DNA of 64,000 nucleotides. It comes from JBHELB01 sp041859045. GTDB lineage: Bacteria > Hydrogenedentota > Hydrogenedentia > Hydrogenedentales > SLHB01. The notes under the pieces are model-generated. The model saw only the letters and a list, made by a program, of their open reading frames with translations. It had not been told where the DNA came from and did not search any database. The position numbers and the translations under genes are program-made. This document shows, piece by piece, positions 17,414 through 27,290 of the stretch (positions within the stretch are counted from its first letter, which is position 1; each line of letters begins with the position of its first letter). The stretch lies in the NCBI GenBank assembly GCA_041859045.1, contig JBHELB010000012.1, forward strand, positions 103,329 to 167,328, written 5' to 3'.

Positions 17414-20218
17414 CTATTTTGGGTCGATTTCGACGGTGACGATCTTGCCCTTGGGTACGTCAAACGTCAGTGTGTTGCGCGTTACCGTCAGTTTCTGCGT
17501 GCGTTCCTCGGCCAGGGTGGCAAGCCACGCGCTCTTCACGTCGAAGCCGAGCTTCATCGTGGCCTTGGACTTCTTGCTCGAGGGGTTGTACAGCCGCACG
17601 AGAATGGTCTCGCGCTCTTCGGTCTTGGTGATCGCGCTAAGTACGAGGTTCGCGCCGGTCAGCGACACGAAACTGTGCTGCGCGGCGGGCAAACTGCCTT
17701 CCTGGCGGCCGAACTGGCAGGCGCGCAGCGGCGTGTTGAATGCCAGTGCCGCGTCGTAGATCCCTGCGGTATCCCACGTACCCGCGTGCGGCATCAGCGC
17801 GTAGCGGTACTCGAACGCGCGCAACGACTGCGGACTTTCGTCGCCGGGATATTCCATCCACAGACGGTTGTCGCACGGAATGCGCAGGCGCACGCAACGC
17901 ACGAGCCCCATGGCCATCGTCGTGCTCGCATCGTTCTCGAGTACTTCGTAGTCCTTGGCCGCATCGAGCAGCACCGCGAGTCCCTGTTTGCCGTCGCTCG
18001 TGTCGAACCAGAGCTGGGCCGGGTGCCGCGCGAGTTCATTGCCGCGCAGTTCGCCGTTCGTGCTCGGGCGGACGGGGAATTCAGCCACCGCGAAGCTGCC
18101 CTCGCTCCACGTCTTGTCGGCGGCAAGGCCCGTCGGGAAACCGACCTTGAGGTAGTGATCGCGCGCGGTATTGGTCAATCGCGTGACCACCTCGACGGCC
18201 GGGCTGTCCTTGCGCAGCGTGACGGACACGTGAATCGGCACATCGACTCGCGCGTCGGAACGTTTGCCGCGATTCCAGTCGAATTCGGCGGGCAAACGCC
18301 ACGTCATCTTGATGTCGAACACGACGGCCAGCGGCCCGTGCGCGCGTACCGCGACCTCCGCCGGGATCCCGATCGTGTTCAGCATGGCGTCGCCGCCGGG
18401 CGTCTCGGACATCCACATGTTGCCAATGTCGCCCTGGTCCATGAAGTAGTTCAGGCCCGCGTAGACGCGCCGCGCTTTCTTGTCGAGGATGTCGAGCGTA
18501 CCGTCGGGATTGACGTTGAGCCGCACAAAATCGTTTTCCGCGCGCGCCGGACCGGTCAGCATGTCCTCGGCCAAGATGCGCGGCGGATCCCAGTCCTCGT
18601 GCGGATAGGGGTACTCGTTTTTCTGCGACCACTTCAGCTTGAACACCTTGTAGCCCAGCGCAGGCACGTCGGCGGCGTGGAAATACAGGTGCACTTTGGT
18701 CGCGTAGAACGGCATGTTGCGGCTGCGAGGGTGATAGACGCCCGCGCGGCCCGTCTTGCGCGAAACTTCCTGCACACTCACGGGGCGACCTTTGAGATCC
18801 TCGATAATGACGTAATTGAGTTTCACGTCGGCGGGCACATCGACAAACGCCTCGACGACCTCGCTGCGCGCGAACGACGACGGATTGTGCACGGCCAGGA
18901 AGTACTCGGAATCCGATACTTTCTGCGTGTCGATTTCCTTGGTAATGTTCTGCAATCCGCGCCGCACCAGTCCCTGGCCCACGACATGCGCCTGGCGCAG
19001 TCGGGCAAGCTCACCCTCAGCCAACGTCGCCGGGCCGAGGCCGTGCATCGAGTCGTGCGCGTGGCTTTGGAACAAGAGCTTCCACGCCTTGTCGAGATAC
19101 GTCTTCGGGAACCGTTCGATGCCCTGCACCCACGCCATGGCCGATAGCGGTTCCGCCCAGCGCAGCAGCGCATTTTCGGCGTGGCTGTTTTCCGCCGGGA
19201 TCTCGGGGTGAATCGTAAACACGTCCGTGTGAATCGCGCCGACGGGACCGTCACGCATCGGGCCGCTGACCACGTCGAGGTCGCGGCGTTTCTTGAGCGC
19301 GGCCTTCATTTCGGCCAGGTACGCCATCAGCGTGCTGTGTTGCACGTCATAGCGGTCGGCAAACTGCGTACGGATCTCCTTGAGGTACTGCGAGGTGAGC
19401 GGGTGCGGCTCGGTGAAGTCCGTGCCTTCAAAGAACAGCAGCGACTGCGGTACGGCCGTGCCCTCGACGGTCTTCAGCGTGCGCTCCATGCCCTCGCGAA
19501 TGTTCGCGGGGAAGAACGAAGTCTCCGGATCGAGGATGTCGTAGAACCAACCGTAATTCTCCGGGTCGGCGGTATGGAACACTTTGCCCAGATCGCCCCA
19601 GCGATACTGCCAGTCTTTGTGCCACGGGTCCTTGTCGTAAACGATCGGCACATGACCCGCGAAGAAGAAATTCCAGCGCGCCTCCCGGCCCAAGCGCGAC
19701 GCGAACGCGCGCGTGCCGTCCGGCGCTTCCCAGATAAACTCCGGGTACTTGGTACGTTTTGGGTCCATGTATTTGTAGAAGATGATCGTGTCGATGCCAA
19801 AATTCGCGTAGAGCTGCGGGAGCTGCGCGATCTGGCCGAACGAGAACACGTTGTAGCCGCAGCGCATCACCCCGCCGAGTTCCTTCGCCATACGCATGCC
19901 ATACGCGAGATTGCGCACGACCGATTCGCCGTGGATGGGCGCACAATCCGGCAACGTGAACCATGGACCGATCTCGAGACGTCCCGCCTTCACGTACTTC
20001 TCGATCTTCTTGCGCATTTCCGGGCGGATTTCGAGATAATCGTCCAGCAAGGTCATCTGCCCGTCGAGCATGAACGAACGAAACTGCTTGTCCTCGTCCA
20101 GAATCTCGAACATGTGGTCCAGGCAGTCCACCAACCGCATCCGGGTGCGCTCGAACTCCCAACGGAACTCGCGGTCCCAGTGCGTGTAGCTGACGATGTG
20201 TACGCGCGGCTTCGACAT
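17414..20218 (-). CDS. Glycoside hydrolase family 38 (alpha-mannosidase-like) protein lacking the canonical nucleophile
   Basis: A 934-aa protein with GH38 architecture: metal-site motif YTHWDREF at the N-terminus, the central three-helix region with SHAHDSMHG, and C-terminal beta-sandwich domains. GH38 enzymes are Zn-dependent retaining alpha-mannosidases. The family nucleophile Asp, which also binds Zn, sits in a GYxxDSFGxxxQxPQ block. Here the block reads GYNVFSFGQIAQLPQLY, with Phe (codon 19844-19846, about residue 125) at that position. The first metal-site His and Asp and the later His region remain. ATG 20218 is chosen for its GAGGAGG ribosome site 25 bp after the HAD gene, with which it forms an operon. 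It may be inactive or mechanistically divergent, or the alignment at this block may need correction. No signal peptide is seen. Confidence 0.82.
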   Translation of the reverse strand: MSKPRVHIVSYTHWDREFRWEFERTRMRLVDCLDHMFEILDEDKQFRSFMLDGQMTLLDDYLEIRPEMRKKIEKYVKAGRLEIGPWFTLPDCAPIHGESVVRNLAYGMRMAKELGGVMRCGYNVFSFGQIAQLPQLYANFGIDTIIFYKYMDPKRTKYPEFIWEAPDGTRAFASRLGREARWNFFFAGHVPIVYDKDPWHKDWQYRWGDLGKVFHTADPENYGWFYDILDPETSFFPANIREGMERTLKTVEGTAVPQSLLFFEGTDFTEPHPLTSQYLKEIRTQFADRYDVQHSTLMAYLAEMKAALKKRRDLDVVSGPMRDGPVGAIHTDVFTIHPEIPAENSHAENALLRWAEPLSAMAWVQGIERFPKTYLDKAWKLLFQSHAHDSMHGLGPATLAEGELARLRQAHVVGQGLVRRGLQNITKEIDTQKVSDSEYFLAVHNPSSFARSEVVEAFVDVPADVKLNYVIIEDLKGRPVSVQEVSRKTGRAGVYHPRSRNMPFYATKVHLYFHAADVPALGYKVFKLKWSQKNEYPYPHEDWDPPRILAEDMLTGPARAENDFVRLNVNPDGTLDILDKKARRVYAGLNYFMDQGDIGNMWMSETPGGDAMLNTIGIPAEVAVRAHGPLAVVFDIKMTWRLPAEFDWNRGKRSDARVDVPIHVSVTLRKDSPAVEVVTRLTNTARDHYLKVGFPTGLAADKTWSEGSFAVAEFPVRPSTNGELRGNELARHPAQLWFDTSDGKQGLAVLLDAAKDYEVLENDASTTMAMGLVRCVRLRIPCDNRLWMEYPGDESPQSLRAFEYRYALMPHAGTWDTAGIYDAALAFNTPLRACQFGRQEGSLPAAQHSFVSLTGANLVLSAITKTEERETILVRLYNPSSKKSKATMKLGFDVKSAWLATLAEERTQKLTVTRNTLTFDVPKGKIVTVEIDPK

Positions 20219-20243
20219 GATGACCTCCTCTTGTTCCTGGGCG

Positions 20244-21629
20244 TTACCCGAGCAGCGTCTCGGGCAAGAACACACGATGTTTCAACATAACTTCCGGAAT
20301 GCCTCCGTAGCAGACGTGCGTAGCCGCCTGGAACGTGTGGCCTTTGGTCTCAGGGAACGGCAGCGCGCAGCACACCGAAATGCCCGCGGCGCGGATGGCG
20401 ATCGTGCCCGATTCACTGTCCTCAAAGCCGGCGACCTTGTTGAAATCGGCCGGGGCAATGCCCATCTGGTGCAGCGCCAGCGAGTAGAGGTCGCGGTGCG
20501 GCTTGAGGCGGATTTCGCTCGAATCCGACGCCGTGATGAACCCGTCGTAGTAATTGCGGTAATCGGCAAATTGCTCAAGCAGGAAGGCCTTGCGATCCTC
20601 CGGGATGTCCCAGCGGCGGATTTCCTGGCACATCACGCGGAACACCTCGCTCAGCACGATGTTCGCCTCATACGCGATCGACGACGTTACCACCGACACC
20701 GCCAGGGGGTGCGTCTTGAAGTAGGCCGCCAACTTGGGCAGCACGGGACGCCATGAGGCGATGTCCGCGGGCGATTCGCCGACCGACTCAAGGTATTCGG
20801 CCAACTGCGGGTAGCAGGGCTCCGCGATGCCGTCGAGCCAGCCTTTGATCAGCGACAGGAACACCGCGATCCCGTGCATGGGTTCGATGAGATGCTTGTC
20901 CGCGCTGCCCAGGATATCCCGCGCGAACTGTTCGCCCTCGCCTTTTTCGAGATGCGCGAGGATGAAATGATAGCGCTGGTAGTAGATATCGATCGACGCG
21001 CGCACGATCGCCGAGAAATCGTCGAGCGGCATGCGCGGACCGTATTCCGCGGCCAAGAGCGCCGCGACCTCGCGCGGATACGCCGCATCCAGATCTTTGG
21101 TCTTCATCAACTCGACAAAACGCTCATCGCGTAGCAGCGCGCCGATGCCCAGTGCGGAAAGATTGTTAATCACCTCGTTTCGACGGCCCGGGTCCGCGCC
21201 CTGTCCGATGGTCCACGCGGCGGCGTACACGTAGAATTCTCGCAACGGCGCGACCTGAATGTCGGCCTGATACGTTCGGATCAAGTACTCGACGTGTTTC
21301 GTCGTGCTGTTGCCGATGATATGCGGGTAATCGCGATGGCGATCGAGTCCCGGCCACGCGGTGTCGTGCTCGCGGCCCGTGATCCGGCGCACCATCATTT
21401 CGAGCGAGTGCAGGCACAACGGCTCGGTCGTGGTCGTTGTGCCGTCCATATCCATCACCGCGCCGACCAGGCCTTCGCGGCACTCTTGCGCCGCGGGCGC
21501 CAGCGGGTAAAGGTCATAGGCGGGATAGACGTAGCGGGGGTTCTCGACGACGGCGAATTCCTCGCCCAGCCGTCCGCACAACGCCACCGCCCCGGCTTTG
21601 TCGGTGTACTTCGGAATATCAGGATTCAT
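20244..21629 (-). CDS. HAD-superfamily hydrolase (phosphatase-like)
   Basis: A 461-aa protein with a haloacid-dehalogenase motif I near residues 58-64 (VMDMDGTTTTTEPLC; catalytic Asp pair DMDGT), a long helical cap of about 250 residues, motif II VTSSIAYEAN, a Lys/Arg-rich middle, and an acidic motif IV/III near the end (VAGFEDSESG). The cap is far larger than in beta-phosphoglucomutases, so the substrate is not predictable. The ATG at 21629 follows GGAGAGAAG; sixteen further in-frame codons upstream are less likely. It is the first gene of an operon with the GH38 gene 25 bp downstream, suggesting turnover of a phosphorylated sugar. Confidence 0.78.
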   Translation of the reverse strand: MNPDIPKYTDKAGAVALCGRLGEEFAVVENPRYVYPAYDLYPLAPAAQECREGLVGAVMDMDGTTTTTEPLCLHSLEMMVRRITGREHDTAWPGLDRHRDYPHIIGNSTTKHVEYLIRTYQADIQVAPLREFYVYAAAWTIGQGADPGRRNEVINNLSALGIGALLRDERFVELMKTKDLDAAYPREVAALLAAEYGPRMPLDDFSAIVRASIDIYYQRYHFILAHLEKGEGEQFARDILGSADKHLIEPMHGIAVFLSLIKGWLDGIAEPCYPQLAEYLESVGESPADIASWRPVLPKLAAYFKTHPLAVSVVTSSIAYEANIVLSEVFRVMCQEIRRWDIPEDRKAFLLEQFADYRNYYDGFITASDSSEIRLKPHRDLYSLALHQMGIAPADFNKVAGFEDSESGTIAIRAAGISVCCALPFPETKGHTFQAATHVCYGGIPEVMLKHRVFLPETLLG

Positions 21630-21685
21630 GTGACTTCTCTCCAGTGAAACGATTGTCGGTTGCGTGGGCTTCGCCACGGCGGCAA

Positions 21686-21714
21686 AGTGTACCCGATTTT
21701 GCTCTTTATTGAAA
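21686..21714 (-). promoter_or_regulatory. Sigma70-like promoter for the HAD-GH38 operon
   Basis: On the minus strand TTTCAA (21709-21714) and TACACT (21686-21691) are separated by exactly 17 bp, about 57 bp before the HAD start codon. The rest of the 301-bp divergent space up to lacZ shows no clear plus-strand promoter. Confidence 0.55.
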
Positions 21715-21930
21715 CTTTGCGGTAGCCCGCTCGCGTTCTAGGACAAAAAGCCTTGCTACAGCGTTCATTCTGTGGGAAATTCCGGCAACGCCGATGTCCC
21801 TTGTGACAGGCGGTGCGCTTTCATTATCCTAACCGTCCATAATCACCTTCGCCAGGCAGAATGTGGTCCTGTGAAGGGATGCAACGGGCAAAGAATCGAT
21901 TCGTCGATGTCGTGGAATAGGAAGTTCGGT

Positions 21931-24900
21931 ATGCCACACGATTGGGAAAATCCTGCACAACTTCACCGTCATCGCTTGCCCGCCCGGGCGTATTTCTGGG
22001 CCTGCCCCGCAGGGGCGGAGTCTGGCGCGAACCCGTGGGTGCGTTCGCTGAATGGCAACTGGAAGTTTCACTGCGCACCGTCGCCCGCGGAAAGCCCCGA
22101 CGGCTTTTGGCGCGACGAGTGTCGCGTCGATACTTGGGCCGAACTTGCCGTGCCGTCGCACTGGCAACTTGCGGGGTATGGCCGCCCTCATTACACGAAC
22201 GTCGTATATCCCTTCCCGGTGGATCCGCCGCGTGTGCCGAGCGAAAACCCGACAGGCTGTTACCGGCGCGAGTTCGAAATCGACAGCGCATGGGCGGGAC
22301 AGGAAATCCGTCTGCGCTTTGAGGGGGTCGACTCGGCGTTTCACGTCTGGGTGAACGGACAGGAAGCGGGATTTAGCAAAGGCAGCCGCATGCCTGCGGA
22401 ATTCGACATCACGCCGCTGCTCCGTCCGGGCGCAAACACGCTCGCGGTGCGCGTCTACCAGTGGTCCGACGGCACGTATTGCGAAGATCAGGACATGTGG
22501 TGGCTCAGCGGCATCTTCCGCGATGTCTTCTTGTTGGCGGTGCCGCGCGTGCGTGTGAACGACGTCAAGATCGAGACGGCCTTCGACGGCGAATGCCGCG
22601 ATGCGACGTTGCGCGTGCGCGTAGACCTCCGCAACACGACGACCGCCGCTTCAAACGCCTACTCCGTTGACGTCCGGCTGCCTGAGTTGCCCGGCGTCCA
22701 GGCCGAGCGCTCCGTCACCCTCGCGGCGGGCGCATCCGCGCGGCTCGAGTTCGAGATTCCGGTGTCCGCGCCCGAAAAATGGTCGGCGGAGACGCCCAAG
22801 TTGTATGCCCTCGTGTTGACCCTGAAGGACAACGCGGGCAACGTCGTTGAGACGGTTCCGTTGCGCGTGGGTTTCCGTCAGATCGAAATCCGCGACGGCG
22901 TGTTTCTGCTCAACGGTGCGCCGGTGAAACTCAAGGGCGTGAACCGCCACGAGATCCACCCCGATTTCGGGCGCGCCGTGCCGGTCGAGGCGATGCGGCA
23001 GGACATCGTGCTGATGAAACAGCACAACATCAACACGATCCGCACGTCGCACTATCCCGACGATCCACGCTTCTACGATCTCTGCGATGAACTCGGCGTG
23101 TATGTCGTCGACGAGTGCGATCTCGAGACACATGGTTTCATCATGCTGCCGGAGTGGAAAGGGAATCCCACCGAAGATCCGGCCTGGGAAGCCGCCTGCG
23201 TGGACCGCATGGTCCGCATGGTCGAGCGCGACAAGAACCATCCGTGCATCGTGATGTGGTCGCTGGGCAACGAGGCGCACTTCGGCTGCAACCACATGGC
23301 CATGGCGCGCGCGACCCGCGCCATCGACTCCACGCGCCCGTTGCATTACGAGGGGGACTACCACCTGCACACGGTCGACGTATACAGCCAGATGTACACG
23401 TCGCACGAAAACGTTTGGAAGATCGCGCGGGGCGAGTACGAGATCGACGTGGAAAACCGCAAGGCCGTGCGCGATTATCGGCCGATGCCGTTCTTCCTGT
23501 GTGAATACGCGCACGCGATGGGCAACGGCCCAGGCGGCTTGGCGGAGTATTGGGACGCGATCTATGCCTCGCCGCGTTTGATGGGGGGGTGCGTATGGGA
23601 ATGGGCCGATCACGGGTTGCGTCAGCGACTGCCCGACGGTCGCGAGTACTTCGCGTACGGCGGCGACTTCGGTGACTTGCCCAACGACGGCAATTTCGTC
23701 TGCGACGGCCTTGTCTTTCCGGATCGTGAACCGTCGCCGGGACTCATCGAATACAAGAAAGTGATCGAACCTGTTCACGTCGAGACATTGGATGCGGCGG
23801 AGGAGCGCTTCCGTGTGCGCAACCGCTACGATTTTCTGACGCTCGCTCACTTGGCGTTGTCTTGGGTTGTGGAAATCGATGGCAAAGAGTATGCGCGCGG
23901 CGAATACCCAACACCCCTCATTGCGCCGGGCGCCGCGGGCGACATCACGATTTCTTGGCGCGATGACCGACCGCTTCCATTGGGCGAGGCGTTTATCACG
24001 CTAACCTTTGCCCTCGCCCAGGACACCGACTGGGCTCCGCGCGGGCACGTCGTCGCGTGGTCGCAGCAGCCGCTGCCCAACGCGATGCCGGCGCAAAAGA
24101 CCGCGCCAGACTCCCCGCGCCCGGCGCTCACCATCGAGGAACGGCCTGCGGCGTTTGCCGTGCGCGGCGGCGATGTTGAACTCGTATTCGACCGCGTTCG
24201 CGCACGCATCGCGACATGGCGGATGGCGGGGGTACCCGTGCTGAATTCCGGCCCGCGCCTGAACCTCTGGCGCGCCACCACCGACAACGATCGGCCTCTA
24301 AACAACGATCGCAGTTGGTTTACGATGGGGCTTGATCAGCTTCAGCACCGCACCGATCGCGTCGAGGTGGAACAACTGGCGGCCGATGCCGTACGCATCA
24401 CGGCGCACACCCGCGTGGCACCCCCGATCCGCGAACTCGGTTACCGCTGCGTCTACGTCTACACCCTCTGGGGCGACGGCGAACTGCAGATCGAGGTGAG
24501 CGGCGATCCCGAAGGCCGTTGGCCGGAACGTCTGCCCCGCATCGGGCTCGAATTGGGTCTGCCCGTGGAGCGCGATCACGTCGAATGGTTCGGGTCGGGG
24601 CCGGGCGAATGCTACCCCGACAGTTGCCGCGCCGCGCGCGTGGGCCGCTACGCGCGCACCGTGGATGAACTCTGCACTCCTTACCTGTTCCCCCAGGAAA
24701 ACGGCAACCGCATGGACGCGCGATGGGTGTCGATCACCGACGCGGCGGGGCGCGGCCTCCTGTGCACGGGGCAACCGCGCATCGACTTCAGCGCGCACCG
24801 CTTCACGCCGCTCGACCTCGAACGCGCGCGCCATCCGCACGAACTTACTCCGCGCGACGAGATCATCGTGCACCTGGATTACCGGCAGAACGGCCTCGGC

Positions 24901-24993
24901 TCCGCGAGCTGCGGCCCCGGCGTGTTGCCCCAGTACCAACTACGACCGGAACCGTTCAGGTTCGTCGTGCGGCTAAAGCCGTTATATGGGTAA
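21931..24993 (+). CDS. lacZ: Beta-galactosidase, GH2 LacZ type
   Basis: A 1020-aa retaining beta-galactosidase, close to the 1023 residues of E. coli LacZ. Domain order is sugar-binding jelly roll (from DWENP, with SLNGNWKF, VPSHWQLAGYGRPHYTN), immunoglobulin-like domain, TIM barrel, then the C-terminal Bgal_small_N domain. The barrel contains NRHEIHPDFG, the acid/base Glu in WSLGNEAHFG (about residue 447) and the nucleophile Glu in LCEYAHAMGNG (about residue 525). ATG 21931 is chosen because AGGAAG precedes it and LacZ proteins start just before DWENP; ATG 21907 is the alternative. No signal peptide, so probably cytoplasmic, acting on imported oligosaccharides. It ends 15 bp from the convergent phosphoesterase gene. 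Confidence 0.95.
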   Translation: MPHDWENPAQLHRHRLPARAYFWACPAGAESGANPWVRSLNGNWKFHCAPSPAESPDGFWRDECRVDTWAELAVPSHWQLAGYGRPHYTNVVYPFPVDPPRVPSENPTGCYRREFEIDSAWAGQEIRLRFEGVDSAFHVWVNGQEAGFSKGSRMPAEFDITPLLRPGANTLAVRVYQWSDGTYCEDQDMWWLSGIFRDVFLLAVPRVRVNDVKIETAFDGECRDATLRVRVDLRNTTTAASNAYSVDVRLPELPGVQAERSVTLAAGASARLEFEIPVSAPEKWSAETPKLYALVLTLKDNAGNVVETVPLRVGFRQIEIRDGVFLLNGAPVKLKGVNRHEIHPDFGRAVPVEAMRQDIVLMKQHNINTIRTSHYPDDPRFYDLCDELGVYVVDECDLETHGFIMLPEWKGNPTEDPAWEAACVDRMVRMVERDKNHPCIVMWSLGNEAHFGCNHMAMARATRAIDSTRPLHYEGDYHLHTVDVYSQMYTSHENVWKIARGEYEIDVENRKAVRDYRPMPFFLCEYAHAMGNGPGGLAEYWDAIYASPRLMGGCVWEWADHGLRQRLPDGREYFAYGGDFGDLPNDGNFVCDGLVFPDREPSPGLIEYKKVIEPVHVETLDAAEERFRVRNRYDFLTLAHLALSWVVEIDGKEYARGEYPTPLIAPGAAGDITISWRDDRPLPLGEAFITLTFALAQDTDWAPRGHVVAWSQQPLPNAMPAQKTAPDSPRPALTIEERPAAFAVRGGDVELVFDRVRARIATWRMAGVPVLNSGPRLNLWRATTDNDRPLNNDRSWFTMGLDQLQHRTDRVEVEQLAADAVRITAHTRVAPPIRELGYRCVYVYTLWGDGELQIEVSGDPEGRWPERLPRIGLELGLPVERDHVEWFGSGPGECYPDSCRAARVGRYARTVDELCTPYLFPQENGNRMDARWVSITDAAGRGLLCTGQPRIDFSAHRFTPLDLERARHPHELTPRDEIIVHLDYRQNGLGSASCGPGVLPQYQLRPEPFRFVVRLKPLYG

Positions 24994-25008
24994 ACGCACT
25001 GACGCGTG

Positions 25009-25689
25009 TTAGGCGCGCCCGTTCACCTCGCGCATGCGGTCGAAGACGGCGGTGACGTCGTAGCGGACGGAGGGCAATTGCACGCTCCAGGGGCGGGTCT
25101 CGGTGTTGATGATGGCGTAGCGCGCGATGCCGGGTTCGGGGAGCAAGTCCCCCACGCTGCCGGGGTTGACGAACAACGTATCGCCCACCCATTTCGAGAA
25201 CGGCCGGTGCGTGCGGCCGCAGACGATGATGTGGGTGTTGGCGGCCTCGCGTTGGCGCTGAAACTTCTGCTCCGGAGTTTCTTCCTCCAGGACATCGCTC
25301 TGGCTCGAGGGCGTGCCGTGGCACAACAGAATGCTCAGCCCCTCCAACGTGATCAGTCGGCGCTTGGGGAGCCCCTTCAGGAACTCGAGATTGTCGGAGC
25401 GGCAATGCTTGTGCGTCCACGCGATTACGGCATCCTGCGCCAGTTCCTCGTCGGACAACTGCGCGCTGCCACGCCGCACGTAGCGCGCCGCTTCGCGGTC
25501 CATGGCGCCTTGCACGGCGTAAATGCGCCGGGTGCGAAGATGTTGGACCACCTCATTGGGCCACGGGTACCCCACGACGGCGTCGCCCGTGCAGACGACC
25601 GTCTGGATCCCCGTGCCGTCGATGTGCTTCATGACCGCTTCGAAGGCCGGGAAATTGCCGTGAATGTCCCCAATTGCCGCAAATAGCAT
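25009..25689 (-). CDS. Calcineurin-like metallophosphoesterase (YfcE/MJ0936-like)
   Basis: A 226-aa protein with the Metallophos_2 block order: GDIHGN (D-x-H), TGDAVVGYPWPNE (GD), GAMDRE where GNHD is usual, CHGTPSS, and GRTHRPF where GHxH is usual, then NPGSVG. Family members hydrolyse phosphodiesters or phosphomonoesters with two metals. The GNHD Asn is Ala here and the first His of GHxH is Arg, so one metal ligand and one transition-state residue seem replaced. The ATG follows AAGGGA. It stands alone between lacZ (convergent) and recF (divergent). Confidence 0.85.
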   Translation of the reverse strand: MLFAAIGDIHGNFPAFEAVMKHIDGTGIQTVVCTGDAVVGYPWPNEVVQHLRTRRIYAVQGAMDREAARYVRRGSAQLSDEELAQDAVIAWTHKHCRSDNLEFLKGLPKRRLITLEGLSILLCHGTPSSQSDVLEEETPEQKFQRQREAANTHIIVCGRTHRPFSKWVGDTLFVNPGSVGDLLPEPGIARYAIINTETRPWSVQLPSVRYDVTAVFDRMREVNGRA

Positions 25690-25872
25690 CGCTGTCCCTT
25701 ACGAACTTCTTCTCTAAATGCCCTAAAAATCGGCACGTAGGATAGCGGAATGGCGCACCCAGGTCCACACTAGAGAAGTGACGACGCATTCGGGCGTGCC
25801 GCGTCGCGTTACGCGAGTTCCCAGACCATGCGGCGGAATGCTACAATCCCGTCTTCACAGGATACCTTCTCG

Positions 25873-26946
25873 ATGGAACTGCGCGAACTACATTGCCGTA
25901 ATTTTCGGCGTCTGGCGGAACTGCGTTTCTCGCCGATGCCCGGGCTCAATGTCATTCGCGGGCAGAACGCCGCGGGCAAGACCTCGATTCTGGAGGCGTT
26001 GCTCTACGTCGCCACGTCGAAAAGCCACCGGACCAATACCGAGCGCGAACTCGTGCGGGATGGAGCGGAGGGTTTTCAGGTGCGCGCGCGGATCACGCGG
26101 CGGACGCGCGAGGTCGTGCTGGAGGCGTTCTACGATCGCGGCGCGAAGCGGTTTCGCGTGAACGGCGTGCCACAACCGCGCATGAGCGACATGCTCGGCC
26201 AGGTGAACCTGGTGTTCTTCTGTCCGGAGGACCTTGCCCTCGTGCGTGGGGCGGCAACGGTTCGACGACGGTTCTTGGATATGGAACTGTCCCAACTGCA
26301 CGCGGGCTATCTCTACGCGTTGCAGCAATACCGCCTTGTCCTGCGGCATCGCAACGAACTGCTCCGCGCGGACCGTCCGGACCCGGCGTTGATCGACGTC
26401 TGGGACGACCAGATGGCCAAGCACGGGACGGTGTTGATGGAGGAGCGCGCGCGGTTCGTCGACGAACTGAGCCGTGAGGCGGCCCAGGTGCACCGCATTA
26501 TCGCGCCGGAAGAGGAACTTGAGGTGCGCTATCAGCCGGATGTGCCGTCAGGCCTGACGGTTGCGGAGATCGTCGCGGCGGCGCGCGAGGCGGACCTGCG
26601 CAACCGGGTCACCACCCGCGGCCCGCACCGGGATGACGTGTACCTGACCGTGAGCGGGCGCGCGGCGCGGCAGTTTGCCTCGCAGGGGCAGCAACGGACC
26701 GCGGCGTTGGCGCTGAAACTCGCGGAAATCGAAATCGTCCGCGCGCGAACGGGCGAGCCGCCGATCCTGCTGCTGGACGATGTACTATCGGAATTAGACG
26801 CCCGGCGCGCGCGGCGGTTGGCCGAGGCCGTGCCGCAGAATGCGCAGTCGATTCTGACCACGACCGACCTGACCACGACCGAGTCACTTTACGGCGCGGC
26901 GTGCGCGAATTTCGTGATTCAAGGAGGCCGTCTTGAAAAAACGTGA
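25873..26946 (+). CDS. recF: DNA replication and repair protein RecF
   Basis: A 357-aa SMC-like ATPase that helps load RecA at gaps in replicating DNA. Walker A is GQNAAGKTS (about residues 30-38), the signature is SQGQQRTAALALKLAE and Walker B is PPILLLDDVLSELD. The start ATG gives the family N-terminus MELRELHCRNFRRL; the frame is open 15 codons more upstream. It heads the run recF-dciA-gyrB-gyrA, the classical order near bacterial replication origins, but dnaA and dnaN are not beside it in this window. Confidence 0.95.
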   Translation: MELRELHCRNFRRLAELRFSPMPGLNVIRGQNAAGKTSILEALLYVATSKSHRTNTERELVRDGAEGFQVRARITRRTREVVLEAFYDRGAKRFRVNGVPQPRMSDMLGQVNLVFFCPEDLALVRGAATVRRRFLDMELSQLHAGYLYALQQYRLVLRHRNELLRADRPDPALIDVWDDQMAKHGTVLMEERARFVDELSREAAQVHRIIAPEEELEVRYQPDVPSGLTVAEIVAAAREADLRNRVTTRGPHRDDVYLTVSGRAARQFASQGQQRTAALALKLAEIEIVRARTGEPPILLLDDVLSELDARRARRLAEAVPQNAQSILTTTDLTTTESLYGAACANFVIQGGRLEKT

Positions 26947-27274
26947 CCCGATACCCGTCGGCGACGTGCTGAAGGCGTTGCAGAAGACGACCTCCCTGGG
27001 CAAACAACTCGAACTGGCCCAGGTCTGGGAGCGTTGGGGCGAAATCGCGGGCGAAGCCTTGGCGGCCCACGGACGGCCGTATACGGTCAAGGACGGGGTG
27101 CTGCACGTGATGGCGGACAGCACGGTCTGGATGCACAAATACGCCTACAGCAAGTGGCGGATTGTGGGGCGGATCAACCGCCTTGCGGGCCGCGAATTGG
27201 TGTCGGATTTGTTCATCCGGTTGGCGTCCGACGACGACCCGTCTGACGCCCCTCAAACGCCGAAAAAGCGCTAA
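26933..27274 (+). CDS. dciA: DciA-type replicative helicase loader (DUF721)
   Basis: A 113-aa DUF721 protein. The family includes DciA, the ancestral bacterial loader of DnaB. Motifs are VWERWGEIAGEALAAHGRP and DGVLHVMADSTVWMHKYAY, the conserved DUF721 core. It starts at TTG 26933, supported by AAGGAGG five nucleotides upstream inside recF, and overlaps recF by 14 bp, so the two are translationally coupled. Position between recF and gyrB matches DUF721 genes in many bacteria. Confidence 0.87.
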   Translation: MKKRDPIPVGDVLKALQKTTSLGKQLELAQVWERWGEIAGEALAAHGRPYTVKDGVLHVMADSTVWMHKYAYSKWRIVGRINRLAGRELVSDLFIRLASDDDPSDAPQTPKKR

Positions 27275-27290
27275 ATATTGTGTCTTGAAG

